A stretch of DNA of 64,000 nt from Rhabdophis nuchalis (lineage: Eukaryota; Chordata; Lepidosauria; Squamata; Natricidae), in NCBI GenBank assembly GCA_039707465.1, contig CM077645.1, positions 163,732,003 through 163,796,002 of the forward strand, in the 5' to 3' direction. The position numbers were made by a program, and so were the translations under genes. Below are positions 24,829-39,577 of the stretch, piece after piece. The notes beneath the pieces were generated by a model. The model was given only the letters and a program-made list of their open reading frames with translations, was not told the origin of the DNA and did no database searches. The first letter of the stretch is position 1. Each line of letters opens with the position of its first letter.

Positions 24829-24900
24829 CCTTCCTTCCTTCATTCCCTCCATCCCTCCCTTCCATCCATCTATCCATCCATCCATCCATCCATCAATCCA
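24829..24900. repeat. (TTCC)n/(CATC)n microsatellite
   Basis: Short compound tetranucleotide tract. Confidence 0.85.
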
Positions 24901-26512
24901 TACACATAAAGCAAATAAGTAATAAATATCTTACCCCTACCATGAACTAACAGAGAATGACTAATTCAACTTCTTCTATGGTTGGAAATTTACTAGAATA
25001 CTGATTTCCCCAATGCCTGTCCAACACCTTAATCTCTGAACCATATTATCTTTCTCTATATTTAGCAGATTTTCTTTATTTCAACTCCTACCTGCTAACG
25101 GCATATTGTAAGGAGGTTGTTGGAGAGAAGAACTACATATATACGGCTATTAGCTTACTTCTTTTGAAATTGCATGCAATGTATTAAATATGTTATTCAC
25201 AGGTTTGTGTGTATGTGATGTGTGAGTCTAATAATTCAATAGATAATTTGCATACAACATCTCATTTCGTCTTATAGTTTTGACTGACTTACTTTTGGTG
25301 AGTTTGGATGGGTGACCTTGCTGATTCTAGGGCTTAGGCACTCTTAAGTAGATTCATTTTAATCTTCCACATTTTTCAGTGAATAACATGGCCTTGTCTT
25401 TTCTCATTAAGTTAATACTATTGTTTTTAGTGCATGTAGTTCACAATAACATTTTCAATTAATGCAACTGTTTATAAAGTTCTCGGATATGTTATTTTTG
25501 CTACATGAGCTGGACCTGGTATTGTAAAAGAAAGAGAAAAATGTAAGAAATATTTGAACATGGAGGCACTAAATTGTTTCAGAAAGAAAAGAACAGAAAT
25601 ATAAATGAATGCTTGTGGCACCAGTATATTACATTAATCGCATACAAGCAAAATGAAATATTTTTAAAAGGCTATAATTTTAATAAACTGTCTGTTCTAT
25701 GAATTTTAGTAAAACATCAATATACAAATAATGTTTCACTGCCTACTTTTCATACAGCTATTCCTGGAATTCAGCTGAATAATTCTGTGCACTAGTTTGG
25801 TAATTACAAAGTCATAAAAACAAGAAGAGACACAATATATCTATTCACATTATATTATATCACACTAATCTGACAAATTAGGGGAAGTGCTTGAATGCAC
25901 GTAGCTTCTCTACAAATTGAGAATTTCTGATATTTTGTTTTTTAGCTATTTAAAATAAGAGAACATTTTGGAACCCCATTTTCATTTTCCCCTTACCTTT
26001 CTTTCCCCCATTTTTAGCTGCTGAGAAGCTCAAAAGCATGACCAGTAATTTGATGATATTACTTGGAGAAGGAATTTTTAGAGAATCATATGTTCTTCCT
26101 TTTGAATAAATGTCATGCAGAATCCACACAATGGTTTTGCTACCAACATTTAATGGCACTGGGGCACAAAGAGTGTGTAAGCCAGGTAATCCCCATAAGA
26201 AATCTATCCTGCAATGACTTCATGCATATTATGAAGATCCATGGCATTCAGGCAAATCTTGCAATCACTTTCTGCAATCACTGAAATGACACAAAAAGAA
26301 ATGGATTCACAGGTGTCACCTCTACTCTCATAGTCTTTCCAAAATGTCTCTCTTCTGGGTTGAACTTCTGCTGCAGGTAGCTCCTGAATGCATATATCCA
26401 TGTATCATCAGAATGTTTCAACAGCTGAGGAATCTGTGTACCTAGAGTTGCAAAACTTTAACTTTATATATAGAGGAAAGCTGAACCTGATTACTGCAAC
26501 TTTAATATTTAC
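24901..26512. other. no gene recognised
   Basis: AT-rich unique sequence without a recognised element. Confidence 0.35.
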
Positions 26513-26836
26513 TAAAGGTAAAGGCAAAGGTTTCCCCAACCAGTCATGTCTTAATAATGCTCATCTCCATTTCCTAGACGAGGGAGCCAGTGTTGTACAA
26601 AGATGCTTCCGTGGTCATGTGGCCAGCATGACTACATGCTGAAGAGCATGGAACATTTTACCTTCCCACCAAAGTGGAACCTATTTATCGATTTGCATTT
26701 GAATGCTTTCAAAATGCTAGGTTTGCAGGAGCTGGTGTAGGGATGGGAGCCTACCCCATCACATGGTGCTTGGGTCTCAAACTGCCAATCTTCCAGTTGA
26801 CAAGACCAGGGCCTTAATCACTAGGCTATCACACAC
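26513..26836 (-). mobile_element. tRNA-derived SINE with (ACCTTT)-type tail, minus strand
   Basis: Left edge AAAGGTAAAGGCAAAGGTTTCC is the reversed 3' tail. TGGTCATGTGGCCAGCATGA and CCTTCCCACCAAAGTGGAAC are body landmarks, and the right end is a tRNA-like head (AATCACTAGGCTATC). Same family as 18921-19334. Confidence 0.8.
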
Positions 26837-27439
26837 CTGTTAATACTTATTAAATATGTTTAATAATTGATTTTGTTTCTCGTGAAAATTCTAAAGAAGG
26901 AAAAATACAATCCTATTCTATTTTATGGCCTTAAATAACAGTGACTGGTTGTCTCTTTATATCATGCTCCTTCTTGCACTTACATGTTCTTCACATGAGG
27001 CAAAATGTGGTTACTTTTCCTTTATTAAAGGCTTATTTGCACTGCCTGGTTTTGCTATTGCCAGAATGGGCAAATAATTGGTTTGGAAGGACAGAAGCAG
27101 ATAGAATCCTCTTATTTCCCACTCATTATCAAAACAACATCAGAACATATTTTATTCTAAATACTAAGAAACTGTAATTTCTCCAGTTATGTAAAAATGT
27201 GCCCCCCCCCCCACACCAGCTATTAAAGGAACTGTGACTCCTACCAGCTATGTGCAGCATGACAATGGTGAAAGACAAAGACTATCAAATCTGAAACAAC
27301 ACAATTTCTTGCCATTATCTAATTGGTACATTTTTCTGCGCAAAACTGAACAAAAGACATTTAAAGACTACATATATATTTTTTAAAGAAAACACCCTGT
27401 TCTAAAAGTCTGACTAGAATAGTGGTGGACAACAATGGC
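26837..27439. other. no gene recognised
   Basis: AT-rich unique sequence with a C run at about 27202-27212. Confidence 0.35.
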
Positions 27440-27529
27440 CCCTTTACAACCTGTGGACTTCAACTCCCAGAATTCCTGGGCATGGATAGCTCCTGAATTC
27501 TGGGAGTTGAAGTCCACAGGTTGTAAAGG
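27440..27529. mobile_element. hAT-type foldback MITE core
   Basis: Arms CCTTTACAACCTGTGGACTTC...AGAATTC and the reverse pair over about 37 bases. The usual CAGGGG termini are absent, so this is a shortened copy. Confidence 0.7.
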
Positions 27530-27537
27530 TGCTATAG

Positions 27538-27634
27538 CAGAGGTGTCCAAACTTGGAAACTTTAAGATGCTGGCTGGGGAATTCTGGGAGTTGAAGTCCA
27601 CAAGCCTTAAAATTCCCAAGTTTGGACACCCCTG
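27538..27634. mobile_element. hAT-type foldback MITE, internally deleted
   Basis: Ends CAGAGGTGTCCAAACTTGG and its reverse GTTTGGACACCCCTG, with most of the left arm's inner part missing (97 bp instead of 135). TSD TGCTATAG/TACTATAG matches at 7 of 8 bases. It lies 8 bases from the MITE core at 27440. Confidence 0.85.
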
Positions 27635-27642
27635 TACTATAG

Positions 27643-28950
27643 TTATCCAACCGTTGACGATAAGATTCCTTCACTTTTATGTTTCCTCTACTAAAATCAG
27701 TAAATTTCTTAGCCATTATTGGAGCCAGATTGCTTGTGGCTTTAATTAGCATTTCTTTTACTGTAATGGGTTCTCAGGCTACATATATCAAAGTGTATTG
27801 CATTTGATGATTTCTATTGCTGTTATTTAGTTTCACAAATTTGACATTAGTTTGAACTGCAAGCTGTATTTCCATGACAGATCCAAGAAAGAATTAGAGA
27901 CCAAATAAAAATAAAAGTTACTTTTAGCCCAAGTTCTTGGCAGACTGTGATCCTTTGATGGTGCTTGGCCCTTTCCCCCATTTGTCTACAGTTCCCAGAC
28001 TGCAAACATATACTGTGAGAATGACTGTTGTTAAATAATCTTAACAGATCTTTTTCTTAAAAAGAAAAAACAATAAAAGCACAAACCATTTGTGTCTAGA
28101 AAATTCTGAATCCGATAAAATATTATAGGGACTTGGCAACCAGCCTAAGAGCAAAGCCGAGTTTTCAAAGACTCCCAAAATAACTGAAGCGTGGGATTCA
28201 TGTGGATTTCAGGGGTTATGCTGTTTCAGAGAGCAGACATGTTTCCAAGCCCCTAGTAATGACAACATTTAACTGAAAAGATCTGGAGCAAATGTATTGA
28301 GTAGTATGGACAGAAACTCTAGGAAAATGGCAGTCCTTATGATAACCCAGTCTGTGCTATGTGAGGTGTTATTGGTGGCAGCCAGCACCCTTATTTGCTC
28401 CTGGAAGCAAAGGAGAGAAGGAAACTGGATACAAATTATACAGAATTGTTGAGCTCAGCTATGGCTACTTGAGGAAGTTGGGGGGAAACACACCACTGCT
28501 TACTTTAAGGTCAGAGGACTCCTCCCATCAGAGAAGCTGAAAGTACAAGATAGATATAGCCATACATCACTTCCTGGGGAGCCTTTACAACCCAGGAAAA
28601 ACATAGATCTAAATAAACAGGCAAGCACACAGTTTGAAGAGTCTGTTCTCACTCCCAGGATAATCTAGATCTTCAAGTTTACTTCTGATGCAGATACACA
28701 CACACACACACACACATTTGTTCCAGGAGTTCAAGATGATTCTTCCCATAACAATCCAATAACTGACCCAAAGGTTTCTCAGTGAATTTACCGTCTGATC
28801 AGCACTCTTGCTGGTACATTTGGTGCTACTTGAAGTTTTAAGACTACATTAAGACTCCTACTGGCAGTCAGATGGCTGAAATGCCTTGCTTTATGTAGTG
28901 TTATGGTGACAACAGTAAATGAATAAATGGAGTGAAGCAAAGTAGGAAAA
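27643..28950. other. no gene recognised
   Basis: Unique-looking sequence with a CA run at about 28696-28718. Confidence 0.35.
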
Positions 28951-29179
28951 TAGCAGTTGGAATAACACTTATATACTGCTTCATAGTGCTTTACAGCCCT
29001 CTGTAAATTGTTTACAGAGTCAACATATTGCCTCCAACAATCTGGGTCCTCAATTTACTGATCTCAGAAGGATGGAAGGCTGAGTCAACCTGGAGCCAAT
29101 CAGGGTTGAACTGCTGACAGTCAGCAGAATTAGCCTGCAATACTGCGTTCTAACTACTGCGCTACCACTGTGCCACCAT
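28951..29179 (-). mobile_element. tRNA-derived SINE, minus strand
   Basis: Same family and orientation as 11383-11600: AACACTTATATACTGCTTCA, AGTCAGCAGAATTAGCCTG, and a tRNA-like end CACTGTGCCACCAT. Confidence 0.8.
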
Positions 29180-31650
29180 AAAGACCATGAAATGAAATGA
29201 AATGATCCAAGGGAAACAGGAGGACAATGGGATGCAGGGATGTTCACAGCAAAGTTCTGTGATGTACATAAATAAAAAGGTAGAGTTTCAATGGAACCAT
29301 TGTGGCTGCCATCATCATTTTCTAAAAAAAAACCTCATAATCTGTAAACAAGGATTAAAAGAATATCTTCCATTAAATCCAGGCTTCATAAAGGATGACA
29401 CAGAATTAGTGATCCGTTGCCAACACAGTGAGCTGGTTTACATACAGAAAGTATGGTGCCACATAGTAAGTTAAATATAAAGTCTAACTTTCTTGCCTCT
29501 GTGCTATCTACTTCCCTCCCATTTAAACCTTGCTGAAAGATCAGTAATATTTCTGTTTCTTAAATTTCATTTATTCCTCGCCTCCCACTCTATCGTTTTC
29601 ATTAACCTTTTCATGACTTTTGCTCTTCAATCTTAAATTAGTGACAAAAGATCAAAGTATTCCATAATGCGCCATAATGAAATTGGTATGAATGAGTAGC
29701 AGCTTAAGTGCAGGAGCTTAACATTTTGTATAAGCTGAAACTTCAAAGCCTTTCGAAGCACCTTTTAAGGAGAGTTTGCAGAGTGTTGACAATTGTCTCC
29801 TGTTTCTTTGTTGGAAATATCTCTTCACTTACTCTGCAGATCATTTAGAAGTAGTAAAATGCTGAATAGAAAGCACATAGCTATACTTCAAATATATATC
29901 TGGAACAAATTGTTCTGTTAACAAAAAGACATGCTTGATCTTCTTTGCATTATTTAATGTTCAGAATTGGACATAGCTTTTCTGATCCGAGCTACATGGT
30001 ACAGATTTCCTCAAGTTTGATTGTCCTGTTTTGTTACTAAAGATCCAAGATTACAAAAAAGAATTTCCTGATTTATCATTTCTTAACTTTAATGAGGTAA
30101 GTATGAAATGAAGTCAGCTTGATTTTTGGAATGACCATAGAGGGCAAAAACAATGACTATTTGGATATAATACACCACATTAATAAACAATTTGAAACCA
30201 ACAGCACAAAACAATTCATGGTTTTGAAGTGAGACCATAGTAGGTCCGTGATCACTTTCACAACACAAAGAAATATAACTTTAAAGTTGGTTTGTAAACC
30301 GGAAGGTTTTCTCAAACCTGTTATCTTGTTTTTTTCAATAAGCGAATCATATTATTTTAATTTGTAGACATTTTGCAAGAAATAAATCACTGCCTTCTAT
30401 TCAGAAGTATTTTCTCTCTCTAAATGTTCTCTTCTATAGCAGCTCCTTGGTCCTCCATTGCTTTTAACCTGTGAACCAACCTAAACAAGTGGTTTTGTTG
30501 TGTTATCTATGTTTAAAGATAGGAAAGTGATATTGTCAACAAAACCAGAACAATGAACGAAGGAATGCATTCTGTATATGTGCTAGTGAGGCTCATACAC
30601 AAAACAAAAAAAGGAAAAAGAAAAAACTCTGCTTTTATTTTGAGCAATTCAAATATATTTTTACATTCAACTGGAAATAGGACCTAGGGATTCTACTGTT
30701 TACTACACTGTCATAAATGATAAAAAGGTCAACTATCTTTATTCTCTTTGTTGGCCTTCTTCGATCCAATTTTTGTCTTTTTGACAATTGGAGGGAGCAG
30801 GTTAGATATAAGTGGGAGGGATTAGAATGTGGAAATTGCTAAATCTTCCTATCAACAAGATTTTCATCCTTGTTTTCGAACATTAAAAGCTGTCTTTAAA
30901 ACAGATTTCTTTTAGAGAGCAGTCACACATAGCAAAGTGTGTATACCACTGTCACTGGTGTAGAGAAACTGGTGTAAAATGCAAAACAACCTACTAGGGA
31001 TTTTTGTTATTCTGTTTGAACTAGGGAAAATTTCTGGGAAGCATCTCAGAGTCTTATCTTCTATTTATTCTGCATTTTGTTGGTGAACCATTTCTCTTCA
31101 TTTACTATTCATAATAGATATTTGCTTGTTATTTCTTAAACACTTAGGTCTGTTTTCATTTCTATCATTTATGCATTGGTTCTGTGGCAAATACTTGCTG
31201 TGTCTTTTTAAAAAACCAATGTAGCAAACATTTGCCAATTCCTCTTCCTCCTCTTTTATATACTAGAAGGCTCTGCTCAGATTTGCTTGAGGCAGATAAC
31301 CTACTAAGGGTTTTGATTTGTCTGTTCATTTAAGGAGAAACTGCACTAGCATGGCCATCACCAGAAATGACCAAAGTGACCTTTCAAAGTATGAGCCAAA
31401 GTAAACATAAATAAAATCCCACATTAGGGATTTTGTAACAACGGTAAGAGTTTATTTTTCCACCCTGTGGCATTTGATGATAGTGGACTAGCAGTCTTTT
31501 CCATAATGACCTGCACTCTGTTATGAAGAAAGAGCCTTTGGCAAGGCTGAGAATTGTTATAATTATCTAGCAAACACAATTGCTTGGAGTTGCATATTGA
31601 TTGGGCTAGTCTGTTTAAAGTGACCGAAGTACAATTATATTTTATTTTAT
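29180..31650. other. no gene recognised
   Basis: Nearly 2.5 kb of AT-rich sequence without a recognised transposon or coding motif, one of the longest repeat-free stretches here. Conservation across species cannot be judged from one sequence. Confidence 0.35.
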
Positions 31651-31654
31651 TTAT

Positions 31655-32225
31655 CGAATAGAATAGAATAACAAAGTTGGAAGGGACCATGGATGTCTTT
31701 TAGTCCAACCCCCTACTTAGGCAAGAAACCCTACACCATTTCAGACAATTGGTTATCCAACCTCTTCTTAAAAACTTCCAGTGTTGGAGCATTCACAACC
31801 ACTGGACGCAAGTTGTTCCACTGATTAATTGTTCTAACTGTGAGGAAATTTCTCCTTAGTTCTAGGTTGCTTCTCTCCTTGTTTACTTTCCACCCATTGC
31901 TTCTTGTCCTACCCTCAGGTGCTTTGGACAATAACTTGACTCCCTCCTCTTTGTGGCAGCCCCTGAGATATTGGAACACTGCTATCATGACACCCCTAGT
32001 CCTTCTTTTCATCAGACTAGACATACTCAATTCCAGCAACCATTTTTTATATGTTTTAGCTCCAGACCCCTAATCATCTTTGTTGCTCTTTTCTGTGCTC
32101 TTTCTAGAGTCTCAACATCTTTTTTACATTGTGGCGACCAAAACTGAATGCAGCATTCCCAAATGTATCCTTACCAAGGCATTATAAAGTGGTATTAACA
32201 CTTTATGTAATTTTGATTCTATCTC
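31655..32225 (-). mobile_element. CR1 LINE 3' end
   Basis: Minus-strand CR1. The end of ORF2 is open at 31731-32039 (…RGVMIAVFQYL…, RSNLELRRNFLTVRTINQWN), followed by a 3' end with GTTGGACTAAAAGACATCCA, AAGGTCCCTTCC-like sequence and a TATTCTATTC tail. 5'-truncated and lacking the reverse transcriptase motifs. It is the classical CR1 type, distinct from the L3-type copies at 38-61 kb. Confidence 0.85.
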
Positions 32226-33224
32226 TCTGTATTTTATCAGATTTAGAGACTGTGCTCATCTCCTCCATAGAGTGATTATGGTCAACGTACAATTAAAACA
32301 AAAATCATACAGATATAGTGTCCCAATAGTTCAAAAAGGAATCGACTAATTAAAGTTAAAAAGGTGGGAGAGGGTCTTCACAGTGTAACCACCTAAGGTT
32401 GGGTACTCCTCTGGTTGTCCCAAATAAGTCAGCAGAACCAGGTCTCCAGATACTTCTGAACAGCCAGGAACAGGCTGAACAGCTAGTAACAACAGGAGAG
32501 CAGAGACTCACCTCAGCAATGGAGGGATAATATTCCCAATGTAGCACTTTTGTTTAGAATGGTAGCACTTCTTTCTGACTCTCAAGGTCATTCTCATAAC
32601 CCATTGCAATGAAGTAGAGCTTCCCTAGATGGAGTTGATGTACAAATTGTGTACTTTAACAGTCTAACAAGTTCTGCTTGATGAGAAGTTGGTAGGGGTG
32701 GTCAGGAAAGTCTATGTACAAAGCCATCTTGGGCACCAATTCTGTCGATTTTTGCATAAGGGATCCTACACAGAGTCACCCATATTAATTTCAATTTAGA
32801 TGCTGCTTGACTTCAAATGAACTCTGGATGGTTCACAATATAATAAGCAACAAATATTCCTTATTCACCAATACCTTACAGGGTATGCTCTTCCACAGGG
32901 CAATGCAACAACCAAGAAGGCATATGCAATAATGTAATCCTACAATTTATATTCAATACTTAAACACAACCATATGTGTTGTTATTTTGCTATAATATAA
33001 GCTTTCACATGCTGGACCATGAAAGAGGCCCATACTTTCAGGAATTTATGTTCCTCTAATTGTAAGACAGTTTCCCAATCAAATTAAAAATGATTCAGTT
33101 CATTCCACTAACTTTTGCAAAGTAAGGAATGGGATGGGGATAGTTGGTTTTAATTTTTCCATTAAATCATTTTAATATAAAAAATAGACATTCCATTCTG
33201 AAATTGGAAAACATAAACTTCAAA
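32226..33224. other. no gene recognised
   Basis: Unique-looking sequence without recognised motifs. Confidence 0.35.
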
Positions 33225-33418
33225 CTAGACATTTTAATAGTTTTTTTTTACTATTTTAATGCTTTTTACTGTTTTTATTGTTTTAAAATGTTTTCCTTTA
33301 ATTTTTAATTGAAATACAATTGAATTGTGAACTTTCCTGTCATTTGCTGAAATAGGTGGCTATAGAAATCAAACAAACAAACAAACAAACAAACAAATAA
33401 ATAAATAAATAAATAAAT
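33225..33418 (+). mobile_element. old LINE 3' UTR with (CAAA)n(TAAA)n tail
   Basis: A T-rich block (TTTTTATTGTTTTAAAATG) leads to AATAGGTGGCTATAGAAATC and then a CAAA/TAAA microsatellite, the layout of old L3/L2-type LINE ends. Compare 47380-47422. Confidence 0.5.
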
Positions 33419-34960
<1,542 letters not shown>

Positions 34961-35624
34961 TCCCCCCTTCTCTGTCCCTCTGTCCCTCTTCCCCTCCCAA
35001 CCTTTCTCTGTGTGGCAGAAAGAGAGCAACAGACCTTGGAGTTCAGTGGCTAAAGGAGGGAGTCTCTGTCCTTTGCCCCCTTGAAAGGAAGTTCAGGGAA
35101 AGTGGGCTGGGGTCTTAATGACATCAGATTTACTGGTTTTCACTTACTTTTAGCTTATTTAAGAGGGGCTGGACCAGGGCTGGACCAGGACTTCCCCTCT
35201 TGACTAATAGATTTTCCCCTTTCGGCTTTCCATAATACATTGCATTCTATACATTGCATTGCATTCTGTATTCTGTGTAATACTGATATCACAAATTTGA
35301 GGTCACTGTTGGAAGTGGAAACATTGGGACAGATCCACAGTGAAGAGACTCGGGAACAGGTAAGTGGTTGAAAGGAGAAAGCAGGCACTCAGCCATGCTG
35401 AAATTAGGTAGAAGATTTCTTTCCTCCACTTTGAGCCTTCATGACAGGCCATTATCCTTACACTAATGCTGTATTTAATGTTGATGGGCTTTTGATTCAA
35501 GTATGTTTAAAATTAATGACAGAAAAGCACGCTGATCTGAGGCCACAGTGCAGTCTGAAACTATTCTTGTTTTCTTGAGCCAGGGTTGTTAAATATACTT
35601 ATGTTTTTAATAGAATAGGAAAAT
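34961..35624. other. no gene recognised
   Basis: No recognised element. CATTGCATT-type short repeats occur at about 35236-35272. Confidence 0.35.
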
Positions 35625-35629
35625 ATTTC

Positions 35630-36154
35630 TGTTAGCACTCTGGTTTCTGGACCAGTGTTACAACTCTGGTCCCGTAACCAGTGTTAGGGGTAACCAACAC
35701 TCCCGTTTGAAAATAAATGCGTAATAGTATAATACACCGGATAGTAAAGAGATAGGTTGCTTTAACCACACACAAACTCTAAAAACACTGATAGTAGGCA
35801 AAATAAATAGTCTTTACTTTTCCAGTAACTAAAATACTTCTTCCAAACAGTGATACTAACTTCTCAAACAATAAACAGTCCTTCACCAAAAACACAGAGT
35901 TATCTTACAGTGATGCAAAACAAATACTTCTTCTTTCTTCAGTCTTCAGCTTCAGCTCCTCAGCGGCAAACAGTAAGCACAGGAATCAATAGGAATTGAA
36001 AAGGGAATGAACTGTGTTTCTGAGCTTCCTTATATGGTAGAGCTGAGAAGCACAGCCAATCAGAATTCAACATAGTTCTTAAAGCTACATATACTCTTTA
36101 AGAATACTGGCTTATATATATTGTCAACCCAACATAAGGATAAATATCCTAACA
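35630..36154 (-). mobile_element. solo LTR, 525 bp, with 5-bp TSD
   Basis: On the minus strand the element runs from TGTTAGGATA to GTGCTAACA, the TG...CA ends with TGTTAG/CTAACA inverted repeats typical of LTRs. The 5-bp ATTTC occurs exactly on both sides (35625-35629 and 36155-36159). A TATA-like CCATATAAGGAAGC lies near the middle on the minus strand. No gag, pol or env lies next to it, so the internal region was probably lost by recombination between two LTRs. Whether it is ERV or Gypsy-type cannot be told from the LTR alone. Confidence 0.85.
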
Positions 36155-36159
36155 ATTTC

Positions 36160-37187
36160 TATGGAAGGCTGCCTTCTCATGCTTCCATTTTAGTTGCAGA
36201 ATCTTTCAGTCCTTTATCTTTTAAAAACTTTAAGATCTGAAAATCAGTCTATTTACCTACTTATCCATTTTTATGGACCACCTGTGAGTCAATATGATCA
36301 TACTAAAAGAATGAAATAAGTATACATTCTTTACATTATACAGATCTAATTTAAAAAGTTGCTACAAAATAAATGAGCAAGGAAGAGAACGCATATTTCA
36401 CTCTCTCTCAGGGGTTAGAAAAGTTAGCCTGTTAAATCCTATACTTGTCTACTTAGAAGCTATCTGCACTGAGTGAATGCAAAGGAATTGAATTCTATGT
36501 AAGCGTACATAGAATTGTAGCTTAATATCAGGGCTGAACTACAAGTAGCTGTCACAAAGTTTTAGAGAGGCTAGTCCAAGATATGAGGATGAACAGTAAA
36601 TAATGTCCTACTCCAACAAAGTAAAGACATATATAGCCAATACAGCTCATGTTATTTTTATGTTCCCTGATAGATTTTTTTTCTTCCTCGCAGGCAATGC
36701 AAATGCAACTACCATAAAAAAAAATTAACAGTTGTTCTGTAACTGCATGAACCTCAAATCAGACGTTCAAAGCCATTGTTTACTTAACTAAATGACAGGG
36801 CCAGCCATAATCTAAGAAAGGGCTATAGATTTATTGAAATAAACAAGCAAGAATCAAATAAAATAGACAGAAACACACCCATACCAAGAAGACCATTTTG
36901 ATCTCACAAATAATCCCAAGCAAAATTGGGAAGTTTTTGTAATCTTTCCCAACCAGGAGAGTCTAATATCCTGCCATTATAAGCCATAATGTATATCATG
37001 CTCCTTGCTTCACCTGATTTTATATTCTAAAAATGATTCTTTTGATAAATGAGTGGGTGGTTTCTTTCATTTCACTTGTCATTTATTATCACCCCTTCCA
37101 GGACCCATATTATGAAAGCATTCATAACACCATCTCAAAATTTCAGATGTTCTCAGTGCATCAGCAATGTTATCCATCCCTGAGATA
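36160..37187. other. no gene recognised
   Basis: AT-rich unique sequence. It holds the palindrome at 36491-36516. Confidence 0.35.
36491..36516. repeat. 11-bp perfect hairpin
   Basis: AATTCTATGTA and TACATAGAATT pair around the loop AGCG. Isolated, with no known role. Confidence 0.85.
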
Positions 37188-37245
37188 GGGCGCTGCCCTG
37201 GGTCCTCTGTGGAGAAGGGCGGGATATAAATATAAATAAATTCAA
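37188..37245 (+). mobile_element. tail-only CR1/L3-type insertion
   Basis: GCTGCCCTGGGTCC and GAGAAGGGCGGGATATAAAT followed by an AAATAAATT tail. About 58 bases, nearly the same extent as 12993-13050. Confidence 0.75.
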
Positions 37246-37872
37246 ATTCAATAGAGTCCAATGTGTAATCAGTAGTTCAGATATACAGCAGCAATAAAGA
37301 ACATTTAAGACATTTGTTTCTATCTCCTGTAGTTCCTAACAGGAAGACAGAGAAGTTCATGTTCATGATAGCATTTTAACTTGGGTTTTCAAAAGTCACT
37401 GTTATTTGAATCAGATCCTTAATTAATAAGGATGATTAATCCTTAATTAATGGAATCAAGTTCCAGTGGAGGTAGTGGGTCAATCATCTATAACTGAGTT
37501 AAAACATGCTTGTTATCTGACAATAAAAAATAAACAAAGAAACAAATAAATGAACAAAATTAAATATAATAACTTAAAACAATAAATAAATAAATTAAAA
37601 ATAAAACAAAAAACAAGCAAACAAAAAAACTCAAAAGGTTTTCTGCAGTCAGTTTCTAATTCTGCTATCAGTTTTCTATGTTTTTCTGTTTCTATGTTAA
37701 TGTTTCTAGATCTTGATTTTCCAAATGGATACAGTGGTGACATTCTACAATTGCTTTTTCAAATTAGAAAAGGAAGAATTACAAATTGCAGAGATTTTTT
37801 TGTACATACAAAAAGTAATTTTCTATCACACCTTCATGTGTAAATCCTATTTATTTAGATGTTATAATACAA
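37246..37872. other. no gene recognised
   Basis: AT-rich. 37525-37630 is an A-rich AAAC/AAAT stretch of low complexity. Confidence 0.35.
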
Positions 37873-37934
37873 ACATACATACATACATACATACATACAT
37901 ACATACATACATACATACATACATACATACATAC
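37873..37934. repeat. (CATA)n microsatellite
   Basis: About 15 CATA units, ending exactly at the next hAT-type element. Confidence 0.95.
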
Positions 37935-38212
37935 CAGGGGCAGGTTGCTCCCAATGTTGTTGCTGGTTTGCTTTGCACACATTGTGTGTGTGCACCAGAT
38001 GTCTGCTGTTCATGTGCACGCAGTTGAGTGTAAATTGTTCTGTATATGCATAGAACATGAAAAAAATGATTAAAAACCAAGTTGGCAGCAGTAACTGGGG
38101 AACTGGTTCAGGGGCGTGGCCAGTCTGCCGTTCCTACCCATTTGGCGACCCAGTCCCAATTTCCACTACCGGTTTCCCCAAACCGGTGTGAACTGGTAGC
38201 AACCCACCTCTG
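37935..38212. mobile_element. hAT-type non-autonomous element, 278 bp
   Basis: Ends CAGGGGCAGGTTGCTCC and GGTAGCAACCCACCTCTG pair with few mismatches. Flanks ATACATAC/ACAAATAC agree at 6 of 8 bases but lie in a CATA tract, so the TSD is uncertain. Confidence 0.7.
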
Positions 38213-38240
38213 ACAAATACATACACACACACACACAAGC

Positions 38241-39096
38241 CACCGTGATTAGAGTGTTTAGAATGCAGTACTGCAGGCTACGTCTGCTGTCTGCCAGCTG
38301 CCTGCAATTTGGCAGTTCAAATCTCACCAGGTTCAAAGTTGACTCAGCCTTCCATCCTTCTGAGGTGGGTAAAATAAAGACTCAAATTGTTGTGGCCAAT
38401 ATGCTGACTCTGTTAACCAGTCCTGGGAGCCTCCAGGTTCTCCCACGTTACACCTCTCCTGCACGAGCTGCACTGGCTGCCTGTGGTATTTCGGGTGCGC
38501 TTCAAGGTATTGATTACCATCCTTAAAGCGCTCCATGGCACGGGACCTAGTTACTTGCGGGATCGCATTCTGCCTCATACATCCCTCCGGCCGATTCGCT
38601 CCCACAGAGAGGGGCTTCTCTGGGTGCCGTCCACTAGGCAGTGCCAGAGGGCGAAGCCCAGGGGAAGGGCCTTCTCTGTGGTGGGCCCGACCCTCTGGAA
38701 TGACCTACCCCCCGATCTTAGAACAACTACGGACCTCCGCTCCTTCCGCCAAAAGCTAAAAACGTACTTTTTTCATTTGGCCGGCTTGGCCTAATCTATC
38801 CATCCTAAGCTGTAATATTAACCTAAAATGTTTTAATAGGGTTTGTTGGGAATTAGGGTTAAGGGTTTTTAAGGTTTTTAGAGTTTACATTTTAGCGCAG
38901 GTAAAATATTTAATTCTATTTTAAATATTGTATTGTTTGTACTTTTTAAATGCATTTTTAAAGCCCTGTGCACCGCCCTGAGTCCCTTCGGGGAGAGGGA
39001 GCGGTCTATAAATTAAATAAATAATAATAATAAAGTAATAATAATAAAGAGAGCTGTAAAGCACTGTAAAGTGTTTCAGTCTAAATGCTATTGCTA
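38241..39096 (+). mobile_element. tRNA-derived SINE split by a LINE
   Basis: The 5' part (38241-38422) has a tRNA-like head (GCCACCGTGATTAGAGTG, GCAGTTCAAATCTC) and ends at ACTCTGTTAACC. The 3' part (39050-39096) resumes with GAGAGCTGTAAAGCACTGTA and ends GCTATTGCTAT. In 22086-22195 the two parts are contiguous, so the LINE at 38425-39049 was inserted between them. Confidence 0.85.
38425..39049 (+). mobile_element. CR1/L3-type LINE, 5'-truncated
   Basis: The end of ORF2 is open to the stop at 38794: LRDRILPHTS, RPIRSHREGLL, RGRAFSVVGPTLWNDLPPDL, then FFHLAGLA. A 3' UTR follows with the tail CACCGCCCTGAGTCCC, GGGAGCGGTCTATAAATTAA and AATAATAAT repeats. The C-terminus matches the well-preserved copy at 39578-42905. 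It is inserted in a SINE, so it is younger than the SINE. Confidence 0.88.
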
Positions 39097-39112
39097 TGCA
39101 TAGTGTATGTTT

Positions 39113-39161
39113 GTATGTATGTATGTATGTATGTATGTATGTATGTATGTATGTATGTATG
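39113..39161. repeat. (TATG)n microsatellite
   Basis: Twelve or so TATG units directly after the 3' end of the split SINE. Confidence 0.95.
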
Positions 39162-39577
<416 letters not shown>

